The position numbers were made by a program, and so were the translations under genes. Shown piece after piece: positions 35,468 through 46,869 of a stretch of DNA of 64,000 nucleotides. The stretch comes from Microcebus murinus. Taxonomy: Eukaryota; Chordata; Mammalia; Primates; Cheirogaleidae. The stretch spans positions 61,526,501 through 61,590,500 of the forward strand of contig NC_134117.1 of the NCBI RefSeq assembly GCF_040939455.1. The letters run 5' to 3'. The notes below the pieces were generated by a model. It was not told the origin of the DNA. It saw only the letters and a program-made list of their open reading frames with translations, and did not search any database. Each line of letters begins with the position of its first letter. The first letter of the stretch is position 1.

Positions 35468-35819
35468 CTGGGGGAGGGGAACATCCCTGACAGTCCAGCA
35501 GATAAGGCAAATGTCAGCAGCTGGGGAGCCTGGGTGGCCTCTTCCCCACCAACTGCCACCCATCTGCCCCCAATCCCTTGGCCCCAGACAGCCCCACCTA
35601 AGGGGCCACAGTGGGGCAGGAGCTGGGGCTGGTCTCCACCTTTCGGGGATCAGCCACCACCTGCGCCTCCACGTGGGAAGCCAACACTGCAGAAGAGTCT
35701 GGCTGCACCCGCGGCAGCGCTCTAGTTTCCTGAGAGAGGGAAGGGACAGCAGAGGAGTAGGGACGGCCCCTGACAGCCCTGCTGGGTCTCAGAATGCCCT
35801 TCCCACAGAGCGTGCTGCC

Positions 35820-35990
35820 ACGCACCCACACACGTGTAAACACACACGTGTAAACACGCACATAAGTGTAAACACACACATTTGCAGGCAGATACACGTG
35901 CACACTCACCAATACAGACACACTCACAAATACACGCACGTTACTACACACGTACACACAGGCATGTGCAACATGCACACGCACACGGGG
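35820..35990. repeat. Imperfect (CA)n / acacgtgtaa tandem tract
   Basis: Repeated cacacac units mixed with 'acacacgtgtaaacac' blocks occurring three times at the left end. Degenerate minisatellite-like. Confidence 0.75.
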
Positions 35991-36719
35991 CGCGCCAGCG
36001 GCTTCAGGGAGCTTTTCCCGGGTTGAGGCGCCAGTGCTGTGAAAGGGAGGTAGCAGGTCCTGACCCCACAGTTGCACCAACTGCCCAACTGCCCTTCAGT
36101 TCACCTGCATCTAACCTTCTCCCTGAGAACTGCCTTTCTGCCAAGCCCTGACTGTGTAGCCCGGGCTGTTTCTGAGATGTGTGAACACGCTAATGGCCGC
36201 AGTCCCTGGTAAAAGGCGGAGTACATTTTAATATGAACGTCTTTCATCCTTGAATAACACAAAGCTCTGAAAGAATTAGGCTCAGGTTTTCACATATCAT
36301 ACCCAAAAATATTTTGGACTAACTCCAAAGTAAAAACATTCACCTGGGGAGTAATTTTTTCCCCAAAATATAGACCACCACGGAATAGAAGCGCTACTTC
36401 ACAGCCCTAAGCGGGACTTGGGCACCGCCAGGCTCCCCTGTGCACGGGGAGGAGGAAGCTCAGGGAAACGCCTGCTTAGGCGGGTGGCGCTGATGGGGCA
36501 GAGCTGCCACTTTACATCCATTTCCAGCTGCCCTGGGCAGAGCTGGGACACTTGGCTGCACGTAGAGTGCTCTGCGGGTCCCCAGGTTTCTCCTGGGTCC
36601 AAATTTAGCTGTGGTAGAGAGCCAGAGCCGCAATCCCTCCCAGCAGAGCCCAGCAGCTGACTGGGAGGGAGGCATCTGACAGGAACCAAAGGTTTTCTCT
36701 CAGGGCTTGGCTGACAGGA

Positions 36720-36975
36720 TGGCTTCCTGCATGCGCAACCGGGGGCGTGGCCTCGTGGTCAGTGGAGCAGCTGTGCTCACTTGAGAGCACGTTGGCAAAG
36801 GGGCGGGGCGAGGCGAAGCAGCTCCAGAAAACGGTCAGGAACCGCAGGGGCGGAGCCAGTGACTGATTGACAGTCGAGAGGCCAATGAGAGAAGGCAGGC
36901 CACACCAAGGAATGCGCCACCTTCAGTTAAACTGTCAGGGCGCGTGGGAAATCTAACGGGTTTTGCCTGTCAGGT
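36720..36975. promoter_or_regulatory. CpG-rich promoter-like block
   Basis: Within about 250 bp there are GC boxes (ggggcgtggc, ggggcggggcg, aggggcggagcc), a CCAAT box (gccaatgaga), and a near-palindromic NRF1-like site tgcatgcgcaacc. CpG density is high compared with the AT-rich flanks. There is no TATA box. The arrangement is that of a housekeeping, possibly bidirectional, promoter. I cannot assign a confident first exon on either side; a minus-strand ORF at 36605-36790 starts in it but has no recognisable homology. Confidence 0.55.
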
Positions 36976-37084
36976 TCCTAACTTGGCTGCGCTTGGCCTA
37001 GCGCTCTCAAAACTGACCTTTTCTGGCAGTCTTAGAACCCATTCGTGGACTCTCTCCTCCTTCGTCTGTACGTTTCTCCACAGG

Positions 37085-37215
37085 CGCTGGTGAGCACTAT
37101 TACCACGTCCATTTCACAGGTGCGGCAGCTGAGGCTTAGAGGTAGGAACCTCAGCAAGGCCACAGCTGGGATCCCAATCTTGGCACCTGACCCCAGAGCC
37201 CATCCTGTCCAGCGC
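37085..37215 (+). repeat. MIR SINE
   Basis: Contains 'ttaccacgtccatttcacag' and 'gcggcagctgaggcttagag' followed by 'ccacagctgggatcccaatc', the MIR core and 3' part. Confidence 0.65.
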
Positions 37216-37597
37216 GCTGCAGTTCCACTGGCCCGGACACCTGGGAGTCAAGGCGGAGCAGGGCCGGTAAAGGGACCCGGATGAGTGCAGTTGAGCAGAT
37301 TGCTGGCGGCAGTGTCCTCGGAGTGGACGTAAATAGTGATAAGTAGCTGTTGGGTCCCACACGGCGTGAGAGCTCAGAGGATGCAGATGGGAGGGGAGTC
37401 AGGAGACAGGAAGGTGAGAATGTGGGTGTCATGGGCCAGGCTGTCCCGCAGCTGGCAGAGCCTGGCAGCACTGCAGTCTGATGTGGCTTTGGGTTACCCC
37501 CAGGTGCAGAAAAGCTGTTCTCTCGGGACTGTGGTGTTTCCCAGGTGTGAAGTTCAGCATTTTAGGAGCACAGCAGTATTATAGTCCCTAGGAGACA

Positions 37598-38005
37598 GTT
37601 GCCTCTGTCTGCTAGGGCTGCGACTACAAAATACCACAGAGAAGGTGGCTTAGACAACAGATTTATTTTCTCACAGCCCCAGAGGCTGAGAAGTCTGAGA
37701 TCAGGGTGCTGGCAGGTGTGGTTCCTGGCCAGGCCTCTTTCTGGCTTTCAGAGGGTCACCTTCCATCTGCGTCCTCACATCGTGGGAGGACTCCCCTCTC
37801 TCTCTCTGTCTCTCTCTGTCTCTCTGTCTCTGTATCTCTCTCTCTCTCCTTAGAAAGCCAGCAATGCTGTGGGCTTATGACGGCACACTTAGGACCTTAT
37901 TTAATCTTAACTGCCTCCTTAAAACCTTGTCTCCACATAGAGTCACATTGGGGGTTAGGCCTTCAACACATGAATTTGGGCACACACAGTTCATTCCATA
38001 ACAAC
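37598..38005 (+). repeat. Old interspersed repeat with (TC)n expansion
   Basis: Contains the well-known mammalian repeat text 'tctgctagggctgcgactac ... aaaataccac ... tggcttagacaacagattta', and further on 'cacattgggggttaggcctt'. I do not recall the family name with certainty. A (TC)n tract (about 37796-37850) interrupts it. Confidence 0.6.
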
Positions 38006-41000
38006 GGTTCATACTCAGTAAGTATGTAACAAATAATTGAGCACTAAAAAATTGAACAGTTTGAGAACTTAAATGTACCTGAAGACCTTTCACAAATCCT
38101 AGTGGGTATAATGGGCAGGAGATTCCCTGTGCCTGGGTGTGCGTTAGCCATGGGGGAACATTCTGAGGAGAACTTGCATGGGAGGTCATGGTTGTCCTCC
38201 AATAGCCACCACGAGGAGGTCTGAGAAAGTTACACCACGCGTCCTTGATGGGCCTTAGTGAATCCATTATTCTCAGATTGACCTAAACATTTCCTGATTG
38301 TAATGTAGCTGGTGCAGCTTCTGGAATAATGAGATCCCTAATGACCACCCCCAGTGAAGTGAAATAGTAATGACTTTTATTTTGTATTGTTTAATGTTGT
38401 CCTTCTAGCTGAAGATACAAGGTAGAGGGATGAAAGTTTGGGGTAATCAGAAACTCTGAGCCAGCTGAAGAAGTCAGATTATGGCTCCATCTGGCACCTG
38501 CGTGAGCAGGAGAATGAAAAGACAGGGCATTTACTTGTCAGTGAGGTTCCTGGAGCTGTCTTGAAATCCAAGCCACCTTGCAGTTCTAGTCTGCAAGAAG
38601 TCCCACCTTCTCATCAGCTTCTGTTCTTGGTGTTCCCAGTCTCAGTTCTTCATTTCTTACCAAGGATACTTTCGGCATAACTCCCTTTTACTTTTGCTAG
38701 TTCTCCCCTGCACACAGAGAACTTGACTGGAACAGAGTCATGTGGACCTGGGTTTGAACCCCTGGCTCTTCCCTTATTAGCTGTGACTTTGAGCACAGCT
38801 TGAGCATCAGTACACAGCTGATACTTGTGGTGTTGTGGAGATCCAAGGAGAGCCTAAAAGGAAAAGGGCCTGCAGAGGGTTTAGTACCTAGCAGGTGCTC
38901 AAAATCTGTGACATCCCTTTCTTTTTCTCCTTTTTGTCATGCTTAAATGGCTTTTCAATGGCATATTCCCCTCTCAGGATTGAATTCTCCTAGTGTTTCG
39001 AGTCATCCTTCTTATGGTAATCCTTCCACCTGTGTGTGTCTCTGGTCATTTCAATGTCCCCTAAACTATAATTGGAAGAACTTAATGGCAACTACCTTCC
39101 CCCTTCTAAATGGATTGACACTGTCACCTGTCTTCGTGAGGCCAGATTAGTAAGGATGAATGATGGATCTATTAATATTAACACAATTGTTTTAAAGTTG
39201 TGAACATTTGTACTGAGATGGACCTGGAAATAGCTTGCAGTGAGAGAGGTGTGGGGACCAAGATGGTAGAGTGTGTCCTCCAGATGGTGACTGAAGGAGG
39301 GAAGGGGAAAGTTAAAGCTCTCTCAGAGAAAATAGTTTCACAAGCGGAGACTAAATATGGTATAAATATGGAGCGGAAGTTCTTTCTAGACCTTGGTCTA
39401 GCAGGGAAATAGAAATAAGGTCATGTTGGTATTGGGAAGCTGTTCCAGCAGAGCTCAGTGTCTTTGAAGAGAACTCTGTAGTCTGGAGCCAAAGAGAAAG
39501 CTGTTATTTCTTCAGGACAGAACACTATGGCAGGGGCTCTCATCTGTACTGGAAATGGAGGCCAGGGAGAACTAAGAAGCACACTAAAGGTATCTGTAAG
39601 GTATGGGTGTGTATGCTCCTCTGTGTATGCTCACTCCTACAAGCTGTGTTCATGCTTCTCTGCCTGAGTGCCATGATTTCCACGTGTCCACAGCAGGGTA
39701 AAGTGGAGCAGCTGTGGCATGCAAATGCTGCCTTGCAGAGACACGGGAGCAGAATGCTGCAAAGGTCCTCACAGATACCCTCCCTGACCCCAGAGGCGGA
39801 CATCTTCAAGAGCACATCTGCAAGCCTTTCATAGACGCATTAGAGTGGGATCCAAGCAGCGGTAGAATCGTAGTGGAGGTTTGGTTTGGGGGCTCTCCTA
39901 GGCTCCTTCTTGCTATAGCCCCCATATATGTCCCTGGATGGGTTGCATGATTTTACATAGCTTCACATGGGCATGCAACGGATGGAGAGGACATGATCTC
40001 TGCCTGCAAGGAAATGTATAACCAAGGAGAAATTCGGTAACCAGTATGAAGACTGCTCTTGATATCAATCCCCTTCTTCCTGGCTCACGAGACAGCCACA
40101 GTATTTATTTATTTTTTCCCCATGGCCGTGGTTGATAGAACCCAGAAGGTTCATGGGATCTATTTTGAATTTCCCTTCGTGCCCTATTCCATCCTGAAAG
40201 ACTTCCTGGCTAAACTGCTATTCCAGGCCTTGGAGGTGGCCAAATGGAGATATTTGAGAGTCCACTTGGCACAGTGAGTGTGAATAGTGAGAAACCGTGA
40301 TTACAGTAACTGAGAGGCAATCTTGCTCCCTGTGACTGGTTGCCTTTGTAGAGATTTTCATATTAGAAGTTAGACAAAGTAGCCTGTCAGTTTATCTTTC
40401 TTTGTAGTAGTCACTTTGTCTATGAAAGTGTTAAACACAGCTGGCGGGTGTGAGGTCAGTTAGGCTCAAGGCAAATGAGGATGTGAATAGCTGTGGAAGC
40501 CATAACCCACAGCACTGAATCCTTCCAGATTTCTCTGGCACACAAGTGCTTTGATGTTGAGAAACACAGAAATAACTGGCTTCTTCACAGATTCAACATT
40601 CTGTCTTAGTCTCCAGGAAGTAGTTGACTGACTGAGCACTGGAGGAATCTGATCAAGGGCCCCTGAGTCTTTCCTCCCTGGCTGGGAGTGAGGGAGGCAT
40701 TTATTCCAGGTTGGCCATGGAGGAGAGGGGGAGGGCTGTGGCAATGGCCCCCAACATCTCTCTCTGTTTCTTACCTTTTATAGCTAGTACTGTGTGCTGG
40801 TGAAATGAGTATGTTTCTGTGCGGAGACTCCTAGAAGGGAAGGACCTGTACATCTACATCAAAGAGGTCATGAAGGAAGAGGACAGCTTTAGCCCAAGCT
40901 CCAGGGGTCCCACCTCCAACCCCAGCCAGCAGCCCACCCTCTGCAGGGCAGGGGAGGGGCACAGACACTGTGGAGAAGGTGAGCCGAGGGACCCGGACAT

Positions 41001-41500
41001 TGCCACTCAGCCTGAAGCACTAACACTGCCGTTCCAGCTGACAGAATAAACCATCACCCAGTCAGTGTGGAGCGGACACCCTCACCCCGTCCCTCACCCC
41101 ACTGGGTTGACAGGTCCGGGGTGGGGAGTGTAGACTGAGGCCAGAGCTGGGGCAGGGGAGGCCCCAAGTCGGGATGCTGTGTGCGCCCACTGTGGCACTT
41201 GGTCATTACCACTCCTGGCCTCCAGGGTTGGAAAATGAGGAGTGAAGGCCAGAGGGCCTGTGGGGGACAGTTCTGTTGCATACAAGGCTCCATTCCATCC
41301 CTTTTGAGGGCCAATGGGCTCCTGCTGTGGCCTTAACCCTTGGCCGACCAGCCTGAGGTGTGAGGTTCGCAGCCTCACCACAGCAATGACCGAATCCTCA
41401 TGCCTGAGGGGTCTCAATCTGGGCCCCACTACCATGCCTGGGGCAGACCCAGTGCCCATGGGCCCCCCAATCCCCGTGGTCTCCCCTCCCCGTATTCATA
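38000..41500. other. No convincing gene; MIR and unassigned sequence
   Basis: A MIR lies at about 38725-38905. Short open stretches at 40130-40277 and 40819-41049 (+), the latter ending TAA with an overlapping aataaa, have no recognisable family. I could not support exon boundaries for them. Confidence 0.4.
38725..38905 (+). repeat. MIR SINE
   Basis: Reads 'agagtcatgtggacctgggt', then 'gaacccctggctcttccctt' and 'attagctgtgactttgagca', with the usual MIR 3' part 'acctagcaggtgctcaa'. Confidence 0.75.
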
Positions 41501-44500
41501 CCTGATGGGATGTTGCTGAGGTAGGTGGGCTGGCCTAGGGCCTGTTCCCTCAGAGCCACCTCAATACCACGAAGGCTGAGGTGTTGCCGGGCTCACATAG
41601 CAGGCTGATCAGTCTGGGCAAGGACACCTGGGAGGGGGTATGCCATAGGGTCAGTGCTAGCCCCGACTCAGCACTACCACGTGACCTCAACCCCTATGAC
41701 CTTATGTGCTAGTCCTGTAAGGTCCTATGAGACCTGCAGCCGCCTCTTCTTCAGACAGGCCTATGCTGTCTGTCTCTGACCCTGCCTCTCTCTCCTGTCA
41801 CCTCATCTTGGTAAAATGTCACCATGGTCCTTATTAAAATAACTCCAGGAAGGACTTGATCAGACAGAGGGCTTTCTTGAAATTTTGAATGGTGTGACTT
41901 TGTCATCACCTTCACTGGGGAACATTCCGCAGGCAGAAAAAACACGAGAGGTCAGGACTCAGGGCTTCATGGGAGGGAAAGTGGCTGCCTGCAGGGAGGA
42001 CAGGACCTCCCAACAGGGCCCTCCATGGCCTGTTGCCCCCTCCATAGCACAGCAGCTCCCAGGGCCCCCAGGGACCCTTGGAGGCTGCTGTGAGCAGACA
42101 GGGCATACCATATCCCCCTTTCATACATAAGGGGAAAGTCAGCCCACAGAGCAATTTCCTCAAGATGTCACAGCCAGATGCTGGCAGAGGGACTCCAATC
42201 CAGACTCACCACCCAGCGACCATCATGTACTTCCCTGAACCCCTTCTCAGAGGAGGCCCAGGCCCCAGACTGGAAGAGACGGAAGTGGAGAGGAGTGGAA
42301 GAGAGAGGACAAGGGGGAGATGGAGGGCAGGGAGAAGAAGGCAGTCTGGGGGACAGAGGAGTGGGCTGGGAGCCAGGAGAGGAGGAATGCAGAGGCCTGT
42401 GTGACCCCAGCTGTTTGTACCGTCTGCAGGACTTTCAAAGACATGAGTCCAATGTCCGCTTCATTCTGGAAGAAGAAAAAAGAACTAAAATCTGGAAGCA
42501 TTGCCTGCTGACCCACCTGAATGAAGGCTTCCTGGGGCCAAGGACAAGGTTTGGGAAGGGCAAAGTCCCCAGACCCCAGTCCTGCCGGCCCAGCCTCCTG
42601 TCCCCGCTCTGCTCTGCACCCTGCCCTTTCTCTCTCCCCTCCCCTCAGCCTTTCTACTGCCTCAGGTCCCCTCAGGGATGGCCCTGCTCACCGAGGAGTC
42701 CCACTGGCTGAGCTTCAGGAGGTAATCTATGACCACCCTGCCCTCGGGAAGGCTCAGGTAGTCATGCTGCCCCAGCGCCTCCAGGAACCTCAGGAGGGCC
42801 ATGCGCACCTGCAGAGTCAGAGAGCATCACATGCAACACAGCAACGGACCTCAGGGACACCATCTGACCCCTTGGGTTCCAAGTGAGGACACAGAGCACC
42901 TCAGCAAGTTTGGGAGGACTTCAAGGAACTCAGGTCTCCCGAGTCCAAGTTGACTGTGACTCTTCAGTGGACTCTGTGGCCATGACAGAGCACAGTCACT
43001 GAACCTGACCACTTCCAACGCTCCCTGAAGTTCTCACTGACATCCCTGCCACCGTCCTCCTGGAGGACTCTGAGCACTGGGCTTGTCCACACTGTGGGTC
43101 TCCACAGGTGTCTGGGTAGGGGGAATCTGAGTCCAGGAAAGGCCTCGTGTTCCCGCCTTCATGGGTCAGGCCAGTAACAATTCCTGCAAGTCCCCAGGGC
43201 CCAACCCTCAACGCCCAGGCTCTTCGTGAGCCTTCTGGGACTTGGGCCCCAGTCTTTCAAGATGATGTCACTGTCCTACATTTGGTGCTCACAACCAGGG
43301 TGCCCTGTTCTTGCTGCCCCAACGCTCTGTCCCGCATGGTCAGAGCTGGGAGTCCCTGCTGCCTGCGACCCTGGCTGTGGAGCTTGTTCGAAGTACAGCT
43401 GCTCAGCCCCCACCCCACACATGACACCTGAGGCTCTTCTCCCTCAGTAAACTGTGCATCCAGGCACTGAGGAGTGTCATCTGGAGCTCCATGGCTCCCC
43501 TGAGGACACCACAGTGCTGCCCAGAGCAAAGGCTCCGAAGGGAAACACCTTTCTGCACTCATACTCTTCCTGGGCTTTGAAAACTCCAATGTATCCCAAG
43601 GGAAAGTCCTGAGGCTGGGACAGGCTTGGGCAGCCCACCCTCCCTTCCTCCTCCTTCACTGCCCCCCCTCCGTGAACAAGACCACAAGGTCTCAGAGGCA
43701 ATGGCCCTCCCAGCACAAACATGCAGCCCTTCAGCTAACTGGTCTTTGGTCCTTCTGTGTCACTGAGATGACCAAGTCCAGCACCTCCCTCTTCAGCCTT
43801 TCTGCCTGGGGTGCTAGAGAAAACACAGGCATGCAGCCGAAGGTCAGATTCCTCCTCCCTCCTCTGCTACTTCAGGTGACATAAGGCACACAGGTGGGAG
43901 GACTTCCAGGTATAGTCTCGGTCTTCAGGGCCAGGTGGCATCTTCATGGTGTCTGTCTCTGCCACCCCCTCTGCATGCCAACTGCACTGAGATCAACCAG
44001 TGTAGATGGAAAAGTGCCCTGAAGCGGTCCTCTCATCAAGCTGGTATTGGAGCCTCCACCCTTGCCAGCCTCCCGTGGCTGCCCACACAGATGCCCCTGT
44101 GCAGCCAAGCTGTGCTCCCGCCCTCTGGTCTCAGCCTGTAGACCTTGGCCCTGGCTCTTCTTCACTGTGAGCTCCCTCTCCTAGCCATGGTGACAACTCT
44201 TTAACCTGCCTTTGGTCCATCCCCTCCATGAGCCCATCCCAGCCCCTGAGGGATCCCTCCTGCCATTCCTGCCCAGTGTCATCATGCACCTGTTTCAGTA
44301 ACTTAGTGCACGTGGCCTGGCATCATTCCCCTGCAGAAACAGCCTCACCTTCCTGTCCACCAGCAAGCTCATGGATAGTGGGTCCCGAATTATCCTCATG
44401 TGTGTGCCTCAGTGCCCAGCACTGTGTCGCACACACAGTGTTTAACATAAGCAGGTGACTGCAGGTGGAGCCCATTCTTCCAGGCAACAGTCATAGATAA

Positions 44501-44514
44501 ACTACGGTAACCAC

Positions 44515-44755
44515 CTGCATAGCAAGCCCTGTTCTAAGCACACCACATACTGTCAGTTCATTTAATCCTCACTAAAACCCCCTAAAGAGAGGTAATATTT
44601 TTATCCTCATTTTTAAGAAGAAGTCATAGATGCACAGAATCAAAAAGGAGTTTTCCCAAAGCTGCACAGCTAGTAAGAGGCAAAGCCAAGATTTGAACCC
44701 ACTGAGTTCACTTTGAGTTTAAAAAAGTGCTTTTAACTACTAGACTTGACTGTTG
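44515..44755 (+). repeat. MIR SINE, nearly full length
   Basis: Reads 'aagccctgttctaagcacac', 'cagttcatttaatcctcact', 'ttatcctcatttttaagaag', 'ctgcacagctagtaagaggc' and 'tttgaacccactgagttcac', the complete MIR order. Confidence 0.85.
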
Positions 44756-45467
44756 CCCAGAGAAAGGAATCTCCTAGGAAATACCAAGTCCTGGAACCCC
44801 AGCCCCCCACGCCATCCCACTCACCTCCAGGGACCACCTCCCTGAAGGACTCAAGGGCTGACAGCACTGTGGACTCCTCTTCTGATGGGATTGCCCTCTG
44901 CAGAACGTTGACTGTGGTATCCAGGCATAAGTGGCCTATCAGGAGGGTGTGAAGACAGACTCCTGGCGGTTTGTGAGTGGCAGGGAATAAGTAGGAGGAA
45001 ATCATGCTCCCAGCAACCACTAAGGCCATGACTGGATAAATCAGGGGCCATCAGGATGGAGAAAGGAAGGAGGAAGGTAGAGAACCAGTGTCTGTCCGCA
45101 TCACCGTGTGCCAGATGCTCTCCCTGAGCCAGACCTTGGCCCTCCCCTGCCCCCTCATTCCCTGCCCTAGGCCAGCACATTGTGCTCATCAGTGCTGAAG
45201 TGACATTATTTGACTTTATTCTGAGCTGCAGGTCCCCACGGAAGAAAGGGAAGGCAGTCCCAGGCTATGTGAGTGGAAACCAAAGGAGTGGGGGGCCAAT
45301 GCCTGTGCCTTTTCAGATCCATTTCATTTCACGCAGAGCTCTCAGGAACTCCTTTGCATCTTGTCTAGAAGGATGGAAGCCCCCAGGAAGACTTTGGCCC
45401 CACTCTGGTCAAGGAAGAGGCAAAACGGTCCTGAGTACACAAACATACTCATACACAAGTGCATGCA

Positions 45468-45511
<44 letters not shown>
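45468..45511. repeat. (CA)n microsatellite
   Basis: An uninterrupted run of about 21 CA units immediately downstream (in minus sense) of the MROH-like exon at 45539-45617. Confidence 0.95.
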
Positions 45512-45512
<1 letters not shown>

Positions 45513-45869
45513 GGGGCTAGGGAAAGGTATTGACTTACTCAACAGGTTAAATGCCCACAGGGATAATGTTTGGGTCTCATCAAAAAGAGCTGATGGCTGG
45601 CTCTCTTTGTCACTCATCTGTAGGGAGAACAAGGCCTTCAGACTAAAACCAGGGACCCTGGGCATAGCTGAAGAAACTGAGGCATGAAGCCAAGAAAGAC
45701 ATGGTGCTTGGCCATAAGGAAAATAGGAAAATGTAACCCAGGAATCCACATTCCCCTCCCCATAGGGAGAAAGACAGTGGCCAAAAAATCAAATACCAGG
45801 AAAGTATCAATTTTGCTAAATTTTGCAGACTGAACTCTGATCTTTCTCTTTTGCTCAAAACTCCTTCCT

Positions 45870-46416
45870 AAGAAGGCCAGCTGAGTCAGGCTGACAAATG
45901 GTAAATCCCCACTAAGCAGCTTTTGTTAACCAAATAAAGGGGTCATTTACTTCCTAACCTGATTCAGGTATAGCATTAACATCACCTAAAAGATAAAAAG
46001 CCCCTATCTTAACTCAAGCATCCTAGCAGCTGCCTATCTTAAACTTGAAACATTCTCCTGTCTGGACCTCCCAGAGTGCTCACAACTTTATCTTAAATTA
46101 TGCATATCCTTTCTGGTCTTTTAGATATAGTCTAACTCTTAGCCAATTGCCATCCAAAGAATCTTTAAACCCACCTATAACCTGTAGGCCCACCTTTTTG
46201 GGCCAAACCAATGTATGCCTCCCAAGTATTGATTTATGACTTTACCTGTAACTCTTTTCTCCCTGAAATGTATAAAAACCAAACTGTAACCAGCCACAGC
46301 CAGTCCACTTGCCCAAGGCCTCTTGACAGTGGCTCTGGGTCATGGTTCTCAAATTTGGCTCAGAATAAATCTCTTTAAAACTATTTTATAGAGTTTCCCT
46401 TTTTTTCCTTGACAAC
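45870..46416 (+). mobile_element. Solo ERV-type LTR
   Basis: Has an LTR-like layout: a TATA box (tataaaaacc, about 46271), then 'ggttctcaaatttggctcag', a polyadenylation signal aataaa (about 46365) and an end near 'cttgaca'. No internal retroviral genes flank it. The 5' border is approximate; class I (gamma-type) origin is my guess from the 3' text. Confidence 0.55.
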
Positions 46417-46869
46417 ACCAATGGTCCTCCTCCTACTCCATAACAGAGAAGTCTGCACATTTCCCACAGGCAGATGGAGAGGCTCAAAGCTTCTGCCCTT
46501 TTCCCAGAGTTCAGGGGGACCAACAAAGGCCCTTCACCCCAGGAATCATACAGATGTGTCCAACTGTCCTCATGGGAAAGATCCCACTGCGTGTCCAGAA
46601 TCCAGGCATGTCACTGTTCCGGGGAAGCTTGAGGTGTGTAAGGCTGAGATCCCCACATGAAAGACACCTGTGCTGTGTGCAGTGGTGCCCTGGTCGGGGG
46701 AAGCCGTCCCCTCCAAAGCAGAGAGAAAGGGGAGTCCAGGATGGCTCTACTGCCGCGGCACTCACCTGCTTCAGGAGGATGCCTGCCAGCTCCTCTGCCC
46801 AGGATTGTACCTTGCGACCTCCGTGTCTGCTGCGGTACAGGGCTTTCAGGACGCCGCAGAGACACTGTG

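Larger units (their letters stand above)
33031..36700. other. GC-rich unassigned region
   Basis: High GC with scattered CpG, and many overlapping spurious ORFs on both strands. Apart from the two exon candidates listed separately, I see no recognisable gene. A CA/TG-rich, imperfect tandem tract runs from about 35820 to 35990 (acacacgtgtaaac-type units). Confidence 0.4.
41502..46864 (-). pseudogene. Second MROH-like unit, minus strand, at least one exon frameshifted
   Basis: Six splice-flanked segments on the minus strand. In gene order: 46864-46766 (LCGVLKALYRSRHGGRK), 45617-45539 (SALFDETQTLSLWAFNLL), 44962-44825 (VCLHTLLIGHLCLD ... SALESFREVV), 42808-42692 (MALLRFLEALGQHDYLSLPE), 42465-42406 (EADIGLMSLKVLQTVQ) and 41613-41502 (LISLLCEPGNTSAF). 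The first three join in consistent phase, as do the fourth and fifth. The FLxxLGxHDYLxLPxG and CEPxNTxAF texts are what I expect of MROH N-terminal/middle HEAT segments. In 41613-41502 the reading shifts frame: LISLLCEPGNTSAF ends at a TGA, and VALREQALGQPTYLSN continues in another frame. Exons are missing between 44.8 and 42.8 kb. It could be a pseudogene, or a gene with an assembly error. Confidence 0.5.

Noticed and set aside
35511..36151. ORFs rich in His/Thr or Val/Cys
   Set aside because: Translation of the imperfect CA repeat; not credible proteins.
40819..41049. + strand ORF followed by aataaa, possible terminal exon
   Set aside because: Looks gene-like (KDLYIYIKEVMKEED) but I find no family and no convincing acceptor; kept only as a note in the region entry.
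45468..45511. CRISPR-like or other ordered repeat array
   Set aside because: Simple (CA)n microsatellite; no spacers. No CRISPR expected in a mammalian genome.
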